From contig NZ_QTSZ01000051.1 of assembly GCF_003730295.1 (NCBI RefSeq), positions 1 through 64,000 of the forward strand: a stretch of DNA of 64,000 nucleotides, in the 5' to 3' direction. The notes below the pieces were generated by a model, which worked only from the letters and a program-made list of their open reading frames with translations, was not told the DNA's origin and did no database searches. The position numbers and the translations under genes are program-made. Shown here piece by piece: positions 45,585 through 54,370 of this stretch; position 1 is the first letter of the stretch; each line of letters begins with the position of its first letter. This DNA comes from Ornithinibacillus gellani (GTDB taxonomy: Bacteria > Bacillota > Bacilli > Bacillales > Amphibacillaceae).

Positions 45585-46040
45585 ATGATTTTTAATGAAC
45601 GGTTGAAAAAAGAACGTGAAAAACGAAATTGGTCACAGACCGATCTTGCTGAAAAACTTCATGTTAGTCGTCAGTCTGTTTCGAAATGGGAAACTGGAAA
45701 GAACTATCCAAGTATCGAAGTGATCATCGATTTAAGTGATCTATTCGGTATCACAATAGATGAAATGTTGAGGAGTGACGCGGAATTGAAGGAAAAAGTA
45801 ATTCGAGACAGCAAACAGTTGGCCTACCCCAAATGGAAAACGTTTTTTGACAGTGTATTTTTGCTAGGCGCATTTCTGTTAATTACCAAATTGGTTATCA
45901 TGGGCTTGCATTATTTTGTCAGCGCAAGTATTACCATCCCAGAAGGCCTACCAAGAAACTTATCCAATTTTATTCCATTGGTTTTCTTGATTATTGGTGG
46001 GATTGGATCTGACAATTTGAAAAATAAATATGTTGAATAA
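45585..46040 (+). CDS. membrane-anchored XRE regulator
   Basis: 151 residues: helix-turn-helix domain (NERLKKEREKRNWSQTDLAEKLHVSRQSVSKWETGKNYPS, then DLFGITIDEMLRSD) and two membrane helices at the C-terminus (about 90-114 and 125-143). AAAGGGATG stands before the ATG at 45585. This form is common in Bacillaceae and may sense membrane state; no clear target is adjacent. Confidence 0.8.
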   Translation: MIFNERLKKEREKRNWSQTDLAEKLHVSRQSVSKWETGKNYPSIEVIIDLSDLFGITIDEMLRSDAELKEKVIRDSKQLAYPKWKTFFDSVFLLGAFLLITKLVIMGLHYFVSASITIPEGLPRNLSNFIPLVFLIIGGIGSDNLKNKYVE

Positions 46041-46047
46041 GCATAGA

Positions 46048-46091
46048 AAAGCCTGATTCCTTGCAAAGTGCTACAAGAAATCAGGCTTTTT
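46048..46091. terminator. bidirectional terminator
   Basis: AAAGCCTGATT and AATCAGGCTTTTT arms between two converging genes, with T-runs on both sides. Confidence 0.8.
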
Positions 46092-46104
46092 ATTTTGCCG
46101 CTCT

Positions 46105-47082
46105 CTAATCCACCTTCAATATAATCTTTCCGGTATTTTTATTGCTCTCCATATGTTCATGTGCTTGCTGGATTTGCTCAAGCGGAAATACACAATCGAT
46201 GATAGGAAGCATCTTGTTGCTGTGGAAGAGCTCTTTTGTTTGGTTGTAAAAATCAGCTGTCAGTTCTGCCTTGTACGCGTCACTTCTTGGTGTGAGCAGC
46301 GTTCCAGTCAATTGGATGCGCTTGGAGAGGATGTCCATGATATTCATTTTTTCTATCTCGGCCCCACCCAAGACTCCAATCAGTACCCAGCGCCCATCGA
46401 CTGCGATGCTTGCAAGGTTTTTATTCCAATAAGATGCCCCGACGAAATCGAGGATCAAATCGACGCCCTGATCCTGGGTCGCCTTCAAGACTTCTTTGTC
46501 AAAATCCTGTTCTTTATAATTGATGCATACATCCGCACCTAGTGAACGGCAAAACGCTAACTTCTCGTCAGATCCAGCTGTTGTAATGACTTTTGCATTG
46601 GCCAGTTGTTTGGCGAGTTGAATCGCCGCTGTTCCAACGCCACTGCCGCCAGCATGAATTAATACCGTTTCGCCTGCGGATAATTTTCCAATCCAAAATA
46701 GTGTTTGAAAAGCAGTGATGAACACCTCTGGAATGGCAGCAGCTTCTTCAAATGAAAAGTTTTCAGGGATCTCTATCGCCCTCTCATCTAGCATCACAGC
46801 ATATTCCGCATATGCCCCGCCATTGACAAGCCCCATCACACGCGTGCCAACTGGTGTTTTCGTATCCGCTCCCGCACTTTCAACGATTCCAGCAACCTCG
46901 ATACCTAATATCGGATGGTTTAAATATCCTGAGCTGCTTTCCCGATTCACGATATCGGTTCGATTCACTGCAGCTGCCTTAACCTTGATTAATAATTCTC
47001 CCGCTTTTGGCGTGGGCTTTTCATAGTCCACAACCTGTAATTGTTCCGCTCCACCTGGCTGTTTTACAGTAATTGCTTTCAT
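46105..47082 (-). CDS. NAD(P)H:quinone oxidoreductase, MDR superfamily
   Basis: 325 residues of the zinc-free medium-chain reductase branch (quinone oxidoreductase/PIG3-like). Seen: GEVLIKV-like start (GELLIKVKAAAVNRTDI), PEVFITAFQTLF, the nucleotide-binding loop HAGGSGVGTAAIQLAK, and DVGA-type DFVGASYW. No structural or catalytic zinc Cys set. Reduces quinones or enone aldehydes with NADPH. Start set at the second Met after GGGAGGGCC. Confidence 0.87.
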   Translation of the reverse strand: MKAITVKQPGGAEQLQVVDYEKPTPKAGELLIKVKAAAVNRTDIVNRESSSGYLNHPILGIEVAGIVESAGADTKTPVGTRVMGLVNGGAYAEYAVMLDERAIEIPENFSFEEAAAIPEVFITAFQTLFWIGKLSAGETVLIHAGGSGVGTAAIQLAKQLANAKVITTAGSDEKLAFCRSLGADVCINYKEQDFDKEVLKATQDQGVDLILDFVGASYWNKNLASIAVDGRWVLIGVLGGAEIEKMNIMDILSKRIQLTGTLLTPRSDAYKAELTADFYNQTKELFHSNKMLPIIDCVFPLEQIQQAHEHMESNKNTGKIILKVD

Positions 47083-47149
47083 CATTGGCCCTCCCATAAT
47101 CACTTTTATTGGATACTGAACTACCTATTAGAAATTGATTCTAACATCT

Positions 47150-47320
47150 AAATGAAATAACATCACCTTGTTTAATTTCCTCTTTTTCATCAAAGTTAAT
47201 CTGAATGCTTTTGGAAGTCAATCATTTCGGAGTATCAACTACAAATATGCGAATCACTTGATTCCTAGAATTTCCGATTTAACCGAGCGGGTCGCCCTGT
47301 TGGTTTTCATATTCTAAATG
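47150..47320 (-). pseudogene. decayed 3' fragment of an M23 peptidase gene
   Basis: This stretch runs parallel to the 3' end of the intact M23 gene at 54.36-54.53 kb on the same strand. Matching pieces include the codons for GDVI(S), the run ending AATGCTTTTGGA-GTCA (the SKSIRI segment) and the GGTCGCC block. Many substitutions and small gaps break the frame. It is a partial duplicate in direct orientation, 7 kb from the intact gene, with the PTS/LacD operon in between. Confidence 0.7.
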
Positions 47321-47395
47321 ATATTCCACCTCGCCACACAAACGACTCATCCTAGAATGGAAAAACAAATCAATCCGAGCCGTTTCAAATACTAA

Positions 47396-47432
47396 AAAAC
47401 GAACCCCAGCCTTTATGGTTAAGGTTCGTTTT
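47396..47432 (-). terminator. terminator of the PTS/lacD operon
   Basis: Arms AAAACGAACC and GGTTCGTTTT, 38 bp after the lacD stop, with T-run on the minus strand. Confidence 0.8.
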
Positions 47433-47469
47433 CAATTTAATACGCCAAACAAATGATTACTGTTTTTTA

Positions 47470-48450
47470 TTATCTCACTGGTGTAGCAGTTTCCCGCACG
47501 GCTTCACGTACATTTTCTAAATTTTTGATGCCGGTTGTCTCTAACCAATTGACGTAAGTTTCTTCGCCTTCTTCTGCGAATGGGCGGACACCGTCTTTCC
47601 AAATTGCACGTCCACATAGGCATCCATTAAACGTAGACCCTGCGTCTTTTGCAAAATGAAGTGTGTCAATAAATTGCTCATTCGTTACGCCACCGCTTAA
47701 ATAAATAAATGGCAGACGACTTTTTTCCGAGCACTGACGGTAATAGGCAGCCGCTTCTTCTTTTGAATAAACCGGCTCATAATTATCATACTGCGAGTGA
47801 CCCTCAATATGATAAATTGACACAGGTACCTCGACTTTTAATAAATCTACACCGTACATATCCTTCGAAAATTCTTCCATGAAATACGCCACTATAGCTG
47901 GTTTTCTTTTGGCAAAATCTGCGCCCTTCGAATCGAGGCCAGCCGCACTGTAAGAAACAGGCTCCAATATAAACAAGACATCATTTTGTTTACATTCATC
48001 ACCAACACGCTTTATAAACGTTTTCTTCATGTCATTGTATTTTTCTTCTTCATCGATATCATAATAGACGAGTAATTTAATCGCATCCGCTCCTGCTTCA
48101 ACGAGGTCTTGTACCGCATAATAATCGACTAAATTGGGGAGACGCCCTTTTTCGGAAGCGTCGTAACCTGTTTTCTCATACGCCATGATCAGGCCGATAT
48201 CTTTATTTAATTTCTTTGCAGCATCCCAGCCATATTCAGGGTCAAGTAAAAATGAGGAGGATTTATTTCCAAGCACTTCGCTGACCCCTTCCTTAAATTT
48301 TGAAACACCTTCGTCATAAGTAATGCTATCATTATAAGATTGAATTATCTTCCCTAATGAACCACGTTGGTCCATTGCGGTAGCTAACACGATTCCATTT
48401 TCATCTGAAATCGCTTCTATGCCTTTTTGTTTTCCTGGTGTACGTTGCAT
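47470..48450 (-). CDS. lacD: tagatose-1,6-bisphosphate aldolase
   Basis: 326 residues of the LacD class I aldolase family: ATAMDQRGSL, LLDPEYGW, IKLLVYYD with the Schiff-base-type Lys, FILEPVSY, LKVEVPV and YLSGGVTNEQF. It splits tagatose-1,6-bisphosphate (and also fructose-1,6-bisphosphate) to two triose phosphates. GGAGGAATAG precedes the ATG at 48450. Last gene after PTS, PfkB kinase and HAD phosphatase genes, separated from them by an interspersed repeat, so it may be transcribed with them. Confidence 0.87.
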   Translation of the reverse strand: MQRTPGKQKGIEAISDENGIVLATAMDQRGSLGKIIQSYNDSITYDEGVSKFKEGVSEVLGNKSSSFLLDPEYGWDAAKKLNKDIGLIMAYEKTGYDASEKGRLPNLVDYYAVQDLVEAGADAIKLLVYYDIDEEEKYNDMKKTFIKRVGDECKQNDVLFILEPVSYSAAGLDSKGADFAKRKPAIVAYFMEEFSKDMYGVDLLKVEVPVSIYHIEGHSQYDNYEPVYSKEEAAAYYRQCSEKSRLPFIYLSGGVTNEQFIDTLHFAKDAGSTFNGCLCGRAIWKDGVRPFAEEGEETYVNWLETTGIKNLENVREAVRETATPVR

Positions 48451-48500
48451 GACTATTCCTCCAGCTGTTTTATATTTGTAGCTATTTTTGCATGACTCTA

Positions 48501-48598
48501 TAAAGTGAAACTTCAATCAGTGGGGGCTTTCGCACTTCCCCACTGATTATTAGTTGAACGAATCAGGCCTTTACTGACGGTTAGTTAATCTGTGATAA
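48501..48598. repeat. interspersed repeat, copy 2 (short form)
   Basis: 98 bp with the same ends as the copy at 19919-20077 (AAAGTGAAACTTCAATCAG at one end, GTTAATCTGTGATAA at the other) and the same 11-bp stem (AATCAGTGGGG/CCCCACTGATT). It lacks the ~60-bp internal insertion. Its right end reaches into the HAD gene and supplies that gene's last residues and stop codon. Confidence 0.75.
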
Positions 48599-49442
48599 AT
48601 TGATATATGGCCTTCGCTACACCGTTCTCATCATTACTACTCGTTATATATTTTGCATGCTTTTTCACGTCTTCGCTTGCATTGTCCATGGCAAAACTAT
48701 TCGATACCACTTTGAACATAGAGATGTCGTTTTCACTATCCCCTATAGCTAGCGATTGATCCAAATCAAGATTTAACACTTTGGCTAAATACTTCAGAGC
48801 ATTTCCTTTGGAGGCTTCTTTGTGCTCCAATTCAAAATTGAATGGAGATGACGTAACTAGCGTAAGGTCTTTTTCATCCTTAAACGCATTCACACCGGCC
48901 AAACGTTTTTGATTGATAAATGAATAAGCAAGGATATTGTAGATTTTCTCTTGAGCCTGAAAAATTTCCCCAAAGCTATTCATAAAAGCGTAACCAGATT
49001 GGCTTAATTGCTTCTTGAGATGCATATTTATAAATTGAAATTCCTCTTTCGAAACATGATGTTCCAAATCCTTTACTTCCTGAAAAAGGATATCTTTAGA
49101 GCTGTCCAAGGTGTAAATCGCATGCTCACAAAAGACTTCATAATAGATATTATTCGCTTCAAGCCAATTGGCGATTCTCTCAGAATCCTCATCTGGCATC
49201 GGAACGGATAATATGGAGGTCCCCGATGGAGAATGAACAGTAGCTCCGTTTGCTCCGATGATATATAAGGATAAATGAGTTTTTTTAAATATTTCTTGAA
49301 CATCAAAATAAGCTCTTCCTGTTCCAATGACAACGGTATGACCATGTGCTTGTGCCTGTTTAATCGCGTTAATGTTTTCTGTACTTATTTGATGTTGATT
49401 ATTTATTAACGTACCATCTAAATCAATGGCTATTAATCCCAT
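48585..49442 (-). CDS. Cof-type HAD phosphatase
   Basis: 285 residues of the HAD-IIB (Cof) type: DxD motif IAIDLDGTLIN, GTGRAYFD, GANGAT, and the last motif AIGDSENDISMFKVV. It should remove phosphate from a sugar phosphate in the cytoplasm, perhaps to relieve phospho-sugar build-up in this PTS operon. GAGGG precedes the ATG. The final residues (FITD) and stop lie in the interspersed repeat copy 2. Confidence 0.87.
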   Translation of the reverse strand: MGLIAIDLDGTLINNQHQISTENINAIKQAQAHGHTVVIGTGRAYFDVQEIFKKTHLSLYIIGANGATVHSPSGTSILSVPMPDEDSERIANWLEANNIYYEVFCEHAIYTLDSSKDILFQEVKDLEHHVSKEEFQFINMHLKKQLSQSGYAFMNSFGEIFQAQEKIYNILAYSFINQKRLAGVNAFKDEKDLTLVTSSPFNFELEHKEASKGNALKYLAKVLNLDLDQSLAIGDSENDISMFKVVSNSFAMDNASEDVKKHAKYITSSNDENGVAKAIYQFITD

Positions 49443-49493
49443 CTGTCAATCCCTCTCTCTAACACATTGTTATTTCACTGTTTTACTCCAATA

Positions 49494-49955
49494 CTAATTG
49501 AGGGCTTCTTCTAAATGACTATTAACGTAATCATAAATCTTATCCGCACTATCCAACTGAAGCAGTTCCGCTCGTGCTTCATCACTTACAAGCATTTTAG
49601 ATACTGTAGCAAGCAAGTTCAAATGGGTAGAACCTGCTTCCTTTTCAGGGATGAGAAGCGATATGAAAAATTTTGCTGGTTTTCCATCCATGGACTGCCA
49701 CTCAATCCCAGCTTCATTGACGATGATCACAACTGCTGCTTCTTTGATTGCTTTATCCTTTGTATGCGGGATTGCAAAGCCATCAAAAAAGCCTGTAGTA
49801 CTTTCTTTTTCACGTTTCATTAATCCTTTAACGACTCGCTTTTTATTACTTGCAATCCCTTCTTCTACAGCAAGAGAGGCAATTTCATTGAATACATCTT
49901 CTTGACTGTTTAATTGGGTTTGGTATTTTATCAATTGTTTGTTTAATAATTCCAC
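49494..49955 (-). CDS. PTS fructose-type subunit IIA
   Basis: 153 residues of the type-2 EIIA domain, phospho-accepting His64 in FAIPHTKD. The start is GTG, overlapping the IIBC stop by one base (TAGTG), so translation is coupled. It feeds phosphate to the IIB domain of the upstream gene. Confidence 0.88.
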   Translation of the reverse strand: MELLNKQLIKYQTQLNSQEDVFNEIASLAVEEGIASNKKRVVKGLMKREKESTTGFFDGFAIPHTKDKAIKEAAVVIIVNEAGIEWQSMDGKPAKFFISLLIPEKEAGSTHLNLLATVSKMLVSDEARAELLQLDSADKIYDYVNSHLEEALN

Positions 49956-51367
49956 TATTCAACACCTACCTCGTTTTTCTCATAATAACGCTTTTTATAA
50001 AAACCGAAAAGAAATCCACCTACAATGGAACCTATCAAAATTGCGAGTACCCAAAGGAATCCATGTGTGACGACTGGAAGTACAAGGAATCCGCCATGTG
50101 GTGCTGGCACTTGAACAGCAAATAAATAAGTCAATATAGCAGAAATGGATGAGCCGACCATTAAGATTGGTATAACGACTAATGGGTTTTTGGCAGCAAA
50201 TGGAATGGCACCTTCCGTGATGTGTGTGGATCCCAGAATAAAGTTAACCAATCCAGCATTTCTTTCCTGCTCGTTAAAATACTTTCTGAAAAAGACTGTT
50301 GCAAAAGCAGTAATTAATGGTGGCGCGATACATGCAGCAGAAACCCCTGCCATAAAGTAGAAATTCCCATCAGATAATAACGCTGTACCTGTTAAATAAG
50401 CTGCTTTATTGACAGGTCCACCCATGTCAAGCGCACTCATACACCCAACGATCAATCCCAAAAGAATCGGATTCGAGCCTTGGAATTGGGACAGAAAACT
50501 CATCATGCTCTCATTAATCGTCGTCATTGGACCAACGATCATATACATGGCAGCACCGGTTAAAAATATACCCAGGAGCGGATAAAGGAAAATAGCTTTT
50601 AAGCCATCCAGTGTTTTTGGCAAGCCTTTAAATATGCGCATTAGCAATAGAATAATATAACCAGCAATAAACCCGGCTGCTATTCCACCTAAGAAGCCTG
50701 CGCCCCCCGTATCTGCAATCATACCACCAACAAAACCAGCGACTAAACCAGGACGTTGAGCAATGGATTGCGCTATAAATGCTGCTAAAATAGGCACCAT
50801 CAAGCCAAAGGCCACGCCACCAGTATTCTTTAGAAACTCAGCAAATTGATTGTATGTTGCATGATCTGGCTCAGCTGAATGAATACCGAATAAGAAGGAT
50901 ACAGCAATTAATACACCACCACCGACTACAAATGGAAGCATATGAGAGACACCATTCATTAAATGTTTATAAATGGTTCTTCCAAGTTTACCTGAACTAG
51001 TCTCAGAAGAATCTTCTTGAGCAGCCTCATTATTACTTGCGCCCTTATAAGGTCGTGCTTTCCCATCGATAATTTGTTGGATTAAGTTTTCTGCGTCTTT
51101 AATCCCTCTACTTACGGAAACATCGATGGTTGGTTTACCTTTAAATCTGCCAGCATCTACATCCTTATCCGCAGCAATAATAACGCCATCTGCTTCTTGA
51201 ATATCTAGCCTTGTTAGTTGATGTTGAACACCGACTTGCCCATGCGTTTCTACTTTAATGTCTACCCCTAATTTCTCTGCAGCTTTTTTCAATGATTCTT
51301 CAGCCATAAATGTATGGGCTATTCCTGTAGGACAACCAGTAGCAGCTACGATTTTCACTTTACCCAT
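49955..51367 (-). CDS. PTS fructose-type transporter IIBC
   Basis: 470 residues. IIB domain (about 1-100) with phospho-accepting Cys12 in AATGCPTGIAHTFMAEE; linker (about 105-128); IIC domain with ten or so helices and family motifs GGVLIAVSFLFG, GGMIADTGGAGFLGGI, ALDMGGPVNKAA and HITEGAIPFAA. The membrane partner of the IIA protein. Imports a ketose as the 1-phosphate: fructose or, given LacD, tagatose. AGGGGAGG for its start lies inside the kinase gene. Confidence 0.88.
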   Translation of the reverse strand: MGKVKIVAATGCPTGIAHTFMAEESLKKAAEKLGVDIKVETHGQVGVQHQLTRLDIQEADGVIIAADKDVDAGRFKGKPTIDVSVSRGIKDAENLIQQIIDGKARPYKGASNNEAAQEDSSETSSGKLGRTIYKHLMNGVSHMLPFVVGGGVLIAVSFLFGIHSAEPDHATYNQFAEFLKNTGGVAFGLMVPILAAFIAQSIAQRPGLVAGFVGGMIADTGGAGFLGGIAAGFIAGYIILLLMRIFKGLPKTLDGLKAIFLYPLLGIFLTGAAMYMIVGPMTTINESMMSFLSQFQGSNPILLGLIVGCMSALDMGGPVNKAAYLTGTALLSDGNFYFMAGVSAACIAPPLITAFATVFFRKYFNEQERNAGLVNFILGSTHITEGAIPFAAKNPLVVIPILMVGSSISAILTYLFAVQVPAPHGGFLVLPVVTHGFLWVLAILIGSIVGGFLFGFYKKRYYEKNEVGVE

Positions 51368-52295
51368 TCTTCTTTCCTCCCCTTAAATTAATCGTATTAA
51401 TCTGTTTCATTAACTCACTAACATCCTGTAAATCACTTAATCCTTCCGAAAATGCTGTTGAAGATCCTGCGGCGGAAGCATAAACCATAGTGTCCTCAAT
51501 TGAAAAACCTGCCTGCATTTTTTGATAAAACATGGCGAGCATTGTGTCTCCTGCACATGCCGTGTTCACGACCTTTCCTTTAGGAGAAGACACTTTTAAC
51601 AAATGATCTTTATCTATATAAATAGCTCCATCCTCACCCAAACTTATTAAGACGTGTTTTGCACCTTTGTCCAAAAGATCTCGTCCGTAGTAAATAATGT
51701 CATCTTCCGTCAAATCTTCTTTACCATAAAAATGAGCCAATTCCTCTTTATTTGGTTTAATAAGAAATGGATTATATTGCAAACAATCCATTAATACTTC
51801 GGAACTAATATCTAGAATCAAATCTATTTGTTTATCAAAAGCAATCTTAGCAATTTCTTTATATATAGACTCATCAACGCCTCTTGGAGCGCTTCCTGAA
51901 ACAAACAATGTGGATTGGTCTGGCAACGACTTTATCTTTTCAATCATTTTGTTATAAGCATTCGTGTCTACGTTAGGACCTCGATTCACAATTTTGTATT
52001 CTTGGTCTCCCGTATGGACAAATATATTCACTCGTGTAATCCCGTCAATTTCAACAAAATCAGTATCAATACCCATTGCGTGCAATTCATCTTGTATATA
52101 AGCTCCTGTAAAACCAGCTTTAAAACCGAGTGCTGTACTACCCATCCCTAATTTTTTCAAGATGATTGAAACATTAACACCTTTTCCATTTGCTTGATAG
52201 TCTTCCGATTTCGTTCTGTTTACTTTATTCGGCAGCAAATCATCTGCTTCAATGAATAAATCAATTGCTGGGTTTAACGTACATGTATATATCAT
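51360..52295 (-). CDS. PfkB-family 1-phosphofructokinase / tagatose-phosphate kinase
   Basis: 311 residues. FruK/LacC signature: YTCTLNPAIDLFIEAD, NGKGVNVSIILKKLG, FKAGFTGAYI, FVSGSAPRGV and the catalytic ACAGDTMLA (Asp as base). It adds a second phosphate to the ketose-1-phosphate made by the PTS. First gene of the operon; GGGAGGTG precedes the ATG and it overlaps IIBC by 8 bp. Pairing with LacD suggests the product is tagatose-1,6-bisphosphate, as in the tagatose route reported for B. licheniformis. Confidence 0.87.
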   Translation of the reverse strand: MIYTCTLNPAIDLFIEADDLLPNKVNRTKSEDYQANGKGVNVSIILKKLGMGSTALGFKAGFTGAYIQDELHAMGIDTDFVEIDGITRVNIFVHTGDQEYKIVNRGPNVDTNAYNKMIEKIKSLPDQSTLFVSGSAPRGVDESIYKEIAKIAFDKQIDLILDISSEVLMDCLQYNPFLIKPNKEELAHFYGKEDLTEDDIIYYGRDLLDKGAKHVLISLGEDGAIYIDKDHLLKVSSPKGKVVNTACAGDTMLAMFYQKMQAGFSIEDTMVYASAAGSSTAFSEGLSDLQDVSELMKQINTINLRGGKKNG

Positions 52296-52341
52296 CCAAT
52301 CACCTCCCTTAACGTTATATTTATTATTTCACAAAAAAGGA

Positions 52342-52374
52342 TGTAAATGTTTTCAGCTTGTGTAAAGGTTTACA
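52342..52374. promoter_or_regulatory. cre-like site and palindrome upstream of the PTS/PfkB operon
   Basis: TGTAAATGTTTTCA (52342-52355) is cre-like with TG in place of central CG, and TGTAAAGGTTTACA (52361-52374) is a palindrome with six-base arms. The second is a fair candidate for the RpiR operator. Both are within 80 bp of the kinase start. Confidence 0.5.
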
Positions 52375-52466
52375 TTGGAGTTGTGTTCTTAACTTGGTCA
52401 TAGATGACATGAGAACATAACCGAGGATGATAAAAAGGAGTACATTCTTTTATTGCAAATAAAAAA

Positions 52467-52497
52467 GGGTGTTCAACCAATGATTGGATGAACACCC
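52467..52497 (-). terminator. terminator of the RpiR gene
   Basis: Arms GGGTGTTCA and TGAACACCC with A and T runs outside. It separates the regulator from the PTS operon. Confidence 0.85.
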
Positions 52498-52533
52498 CTT
52501 TGTCACTATACTATTAATGTTTAAGTAAAAAAA

Positions 52534-53310
52534 TCATGTCGTACGAATCACATATGCATCCAGCAATATACGGGATATCACTTGGAGCGGAAGCCTTGAG
52601 CGAACCTCATAATCGGGAAAATAAGAATGTGAATCTTTATATCCCAAGAAAATTAATTCTGATAGTTTGGCCAGGCTCGAGTCCATTTTCGTAGTTAAAG
52701 TAATCGTACTGATATTATTAATCCGTAAATTTTTACAAGCCTCAATCAATTCCTGCGTCTCTCCACTTAAAGAAACAAAAATAGCTAATTCCTTTCCTTT
52801 CAGCTTTTGTGATTTCATTTTAATGATATTCGGATCATTGTGCACCTCACAATTTTTCTCAAGCAACTGCAGCTTCGTCGCCATTTCGTTTGCAATCATT
52901 TCCGAAAAACCTCTTGCGAAAATATAGATTTTTTGTGAGTCGTTTATTTTTTGTATCGCATCTTCAATGGTTCCAATCGATAGCATCTGTATGGTTTTAA
53001 TGACTTCGCTTTCATTTTTGAGAATAGCACGTTTTATCTTGATATCAATATCTTCTAGTTCCTTATGAACTTTGGGTGCCCCCATTTTTTCATGAATGGC
53101 GTATTTAAAAGACGTATAACCGTCATAACCAATCTTCTTCATCAAACGAACAATTGTAGCCGTAGAGACGTTAGCATTCTCACTTAACTTAACAATGGAC
53201 ATCGTCGAAATATCATCTAAGTGTTCATAAATATAATTTAATAAATAACGCTCAGCTTCACTTAAGGTATTGTATTTATCAGGCGAAATGTCAAATATCA
53301 TTTCCTGCAT
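52534..53310 (-). CDS. MurR/RpiR-family regulator of the tagatose/fructose operon
   Basis: 258 residues: RpiR helix-turn-helix (MSIVKLSENANVSTATIVRLMKKIGYDGYTSFKYAI) and SIS domain (KIYIFARGFSEMIANEMATKL; AIFVSLSGETQELIEACK). It directly precedes the kinase/PTS operon on the same strand but with its own terminator. It probably senses the ketose phosphate. TAGGAG precedes the ATG. Confidence 0.87.
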   Translation of the reverse strand: MQEMIFDISPDKYNTLSEAERYLLNYIYEHLDDISTMSIVKLSENANVSTATIVRLMKKIGYDGYTSFKYAIHEKMGAPKVHKELEDIDIKIKRAILKNESEVIKTIQMLSIGTIEDAIQKINDSQKIYIFARGFSEMIANEMATKLQLLEKNCEVHNDPNIIKMKSQKLKGKELAIFVSLSGETQELIEACKNLRINNISTITLTTKMDSSLAKLSELIFLGYKDSHSYFPDYEVRSRLPLQVISRILLDAYVIRTT

Positions 53311-53466
53311 TTTCGCAACTCCTAACGATTGGTTTGTTTATATTATGGTAGCATAAATAAAAAGGACGTGTCCGAAATGAAACAAAAAGTCTTTCCTTTG
53401 CATTTTATTGATATCCTTCTTCCCCTAATGATAATCTAATAATATATCGTTAGGAGCTGATAGTGA

Positions 53467-54309
53467 ATGAATAAGCAAATTCCGGAGATTATTTTGAATG
53501 ATGGCTTAAATGTACCGGCAATTGGATTTGGTACGTATGCGCTGAATGGGAATGCTGGTGTTCAATCGATAGAAAGTGCGATTGATATAGGCTACCGACT
53601 GATTGATACTGCTTATAATTATGAGAACGAGGGAACCGTGGGAGAAGCAGTTCGACGGAGTACCGTTCCAAGAGAGGAATTGCGGATTACGTCCAAGTTG
53701 CCGGGGCGCTATCAGGAATATGAGCGCGCGATTCCTACTATCCAAGAATCGCTTTATCGTGCCAACTTAGATTATTATGATTTGTATTTGATTCATTGGC
53801 CAAACCCGATCCAGGATCATTATGTGGAAGCGTGGGAGTCATTGATTCAAGCCCAAAAATGGGGACTTGTTCGTTCCATTGGTGTGTGTAATTTTTTACC
53901 GGAGCATTTGGAACGACTAGAAAAAGAAACAGGCGTAAAACCAAGTATCAATCAAATTGAACTGCATCCTTTCTTCAATCAAGCGGAGCAAAGAAAATGG
54001 CATGCTGAACATGATATCCAAACCGAGTCATGGAGTCCACTTGCACGTGCGAATCACATCTTTGAAAAAGAGGCGATTCAACAAATTGCTTCCAAATATC
54101 AAAAAACACCATCACAGGTCATTTTGCGTTGGCACCATCAGCTTGGCTCCATTCCTATTCCTAAATCTGCATCAAGAAAAAGACAAATAGAAAACATTTC
54201 TATTTTTGATTTTTCTCTTGATGAAGCAGAAATGAATGCAATCCATGCGCTCACTCGCCCAGATGGGCGTCAAAAAGATCAAGACCCAGCCGTTTATGAG
54301 GAATTTTAA
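53467..54309 (+). CDS. aldo/keto reductase
   Basis: 280 residues, AKR5-like short form. Catalytic tetrad region: DTAYNYENEGTVGEAV (Asp, Tyr), SKLPGR (Lys) and LYLIHWPNP (His). Then SIGVCNF, NQIELHPF and the NADPH segment IPIPKSASRKRQIEN. Reduces aldehydes and ketones such as methylglyoxal with NADPH. TAGGAGCTG precedes the ATG. Single gene with a bidirectional terminator after it. Confidence 0.88.
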   Translation: MNKQIPEIILNDGLNVPAIGFGTYALNGNAGVQSIESAIDIGYRLIDTAYNYENEGTVGEAVRRSTVPREELRITSKLPGRYQEYERAIPTIQESLYRANLDYYDLYLIHWPNPIQDHYVEAWESLIQAQKWGLVRSIGVCNFLPEHLERLEKETGVKPSINQIELHPFFNQAEQRKWHAEHDIQTESWSPLARANHIFEKEAIQQIASKYQKTPSQVILRWHHQLGSIPIPKSASRKRQIENISIFDFSLDEAEMNAIHALTRPDGRQKDQDPAVYEEF

Positions 54310-54328
54310 GGTAGAATTTATGTATAAC

Positions 54329-54370
54329 AACCGCTAGAATAATGGGTACAGCGCCATTATTCTAGCGGTT
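54329..54370. terminator. bidirectional terminator, AKR gene / M23 gene
   Basis: Seventeen-base perfect arms (AACCGCTAGAATAATGG and its complement) with an eight-base loop. The stem reaches into the last codons of the minus-strand peptidase gene. Confidence 0.88.
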
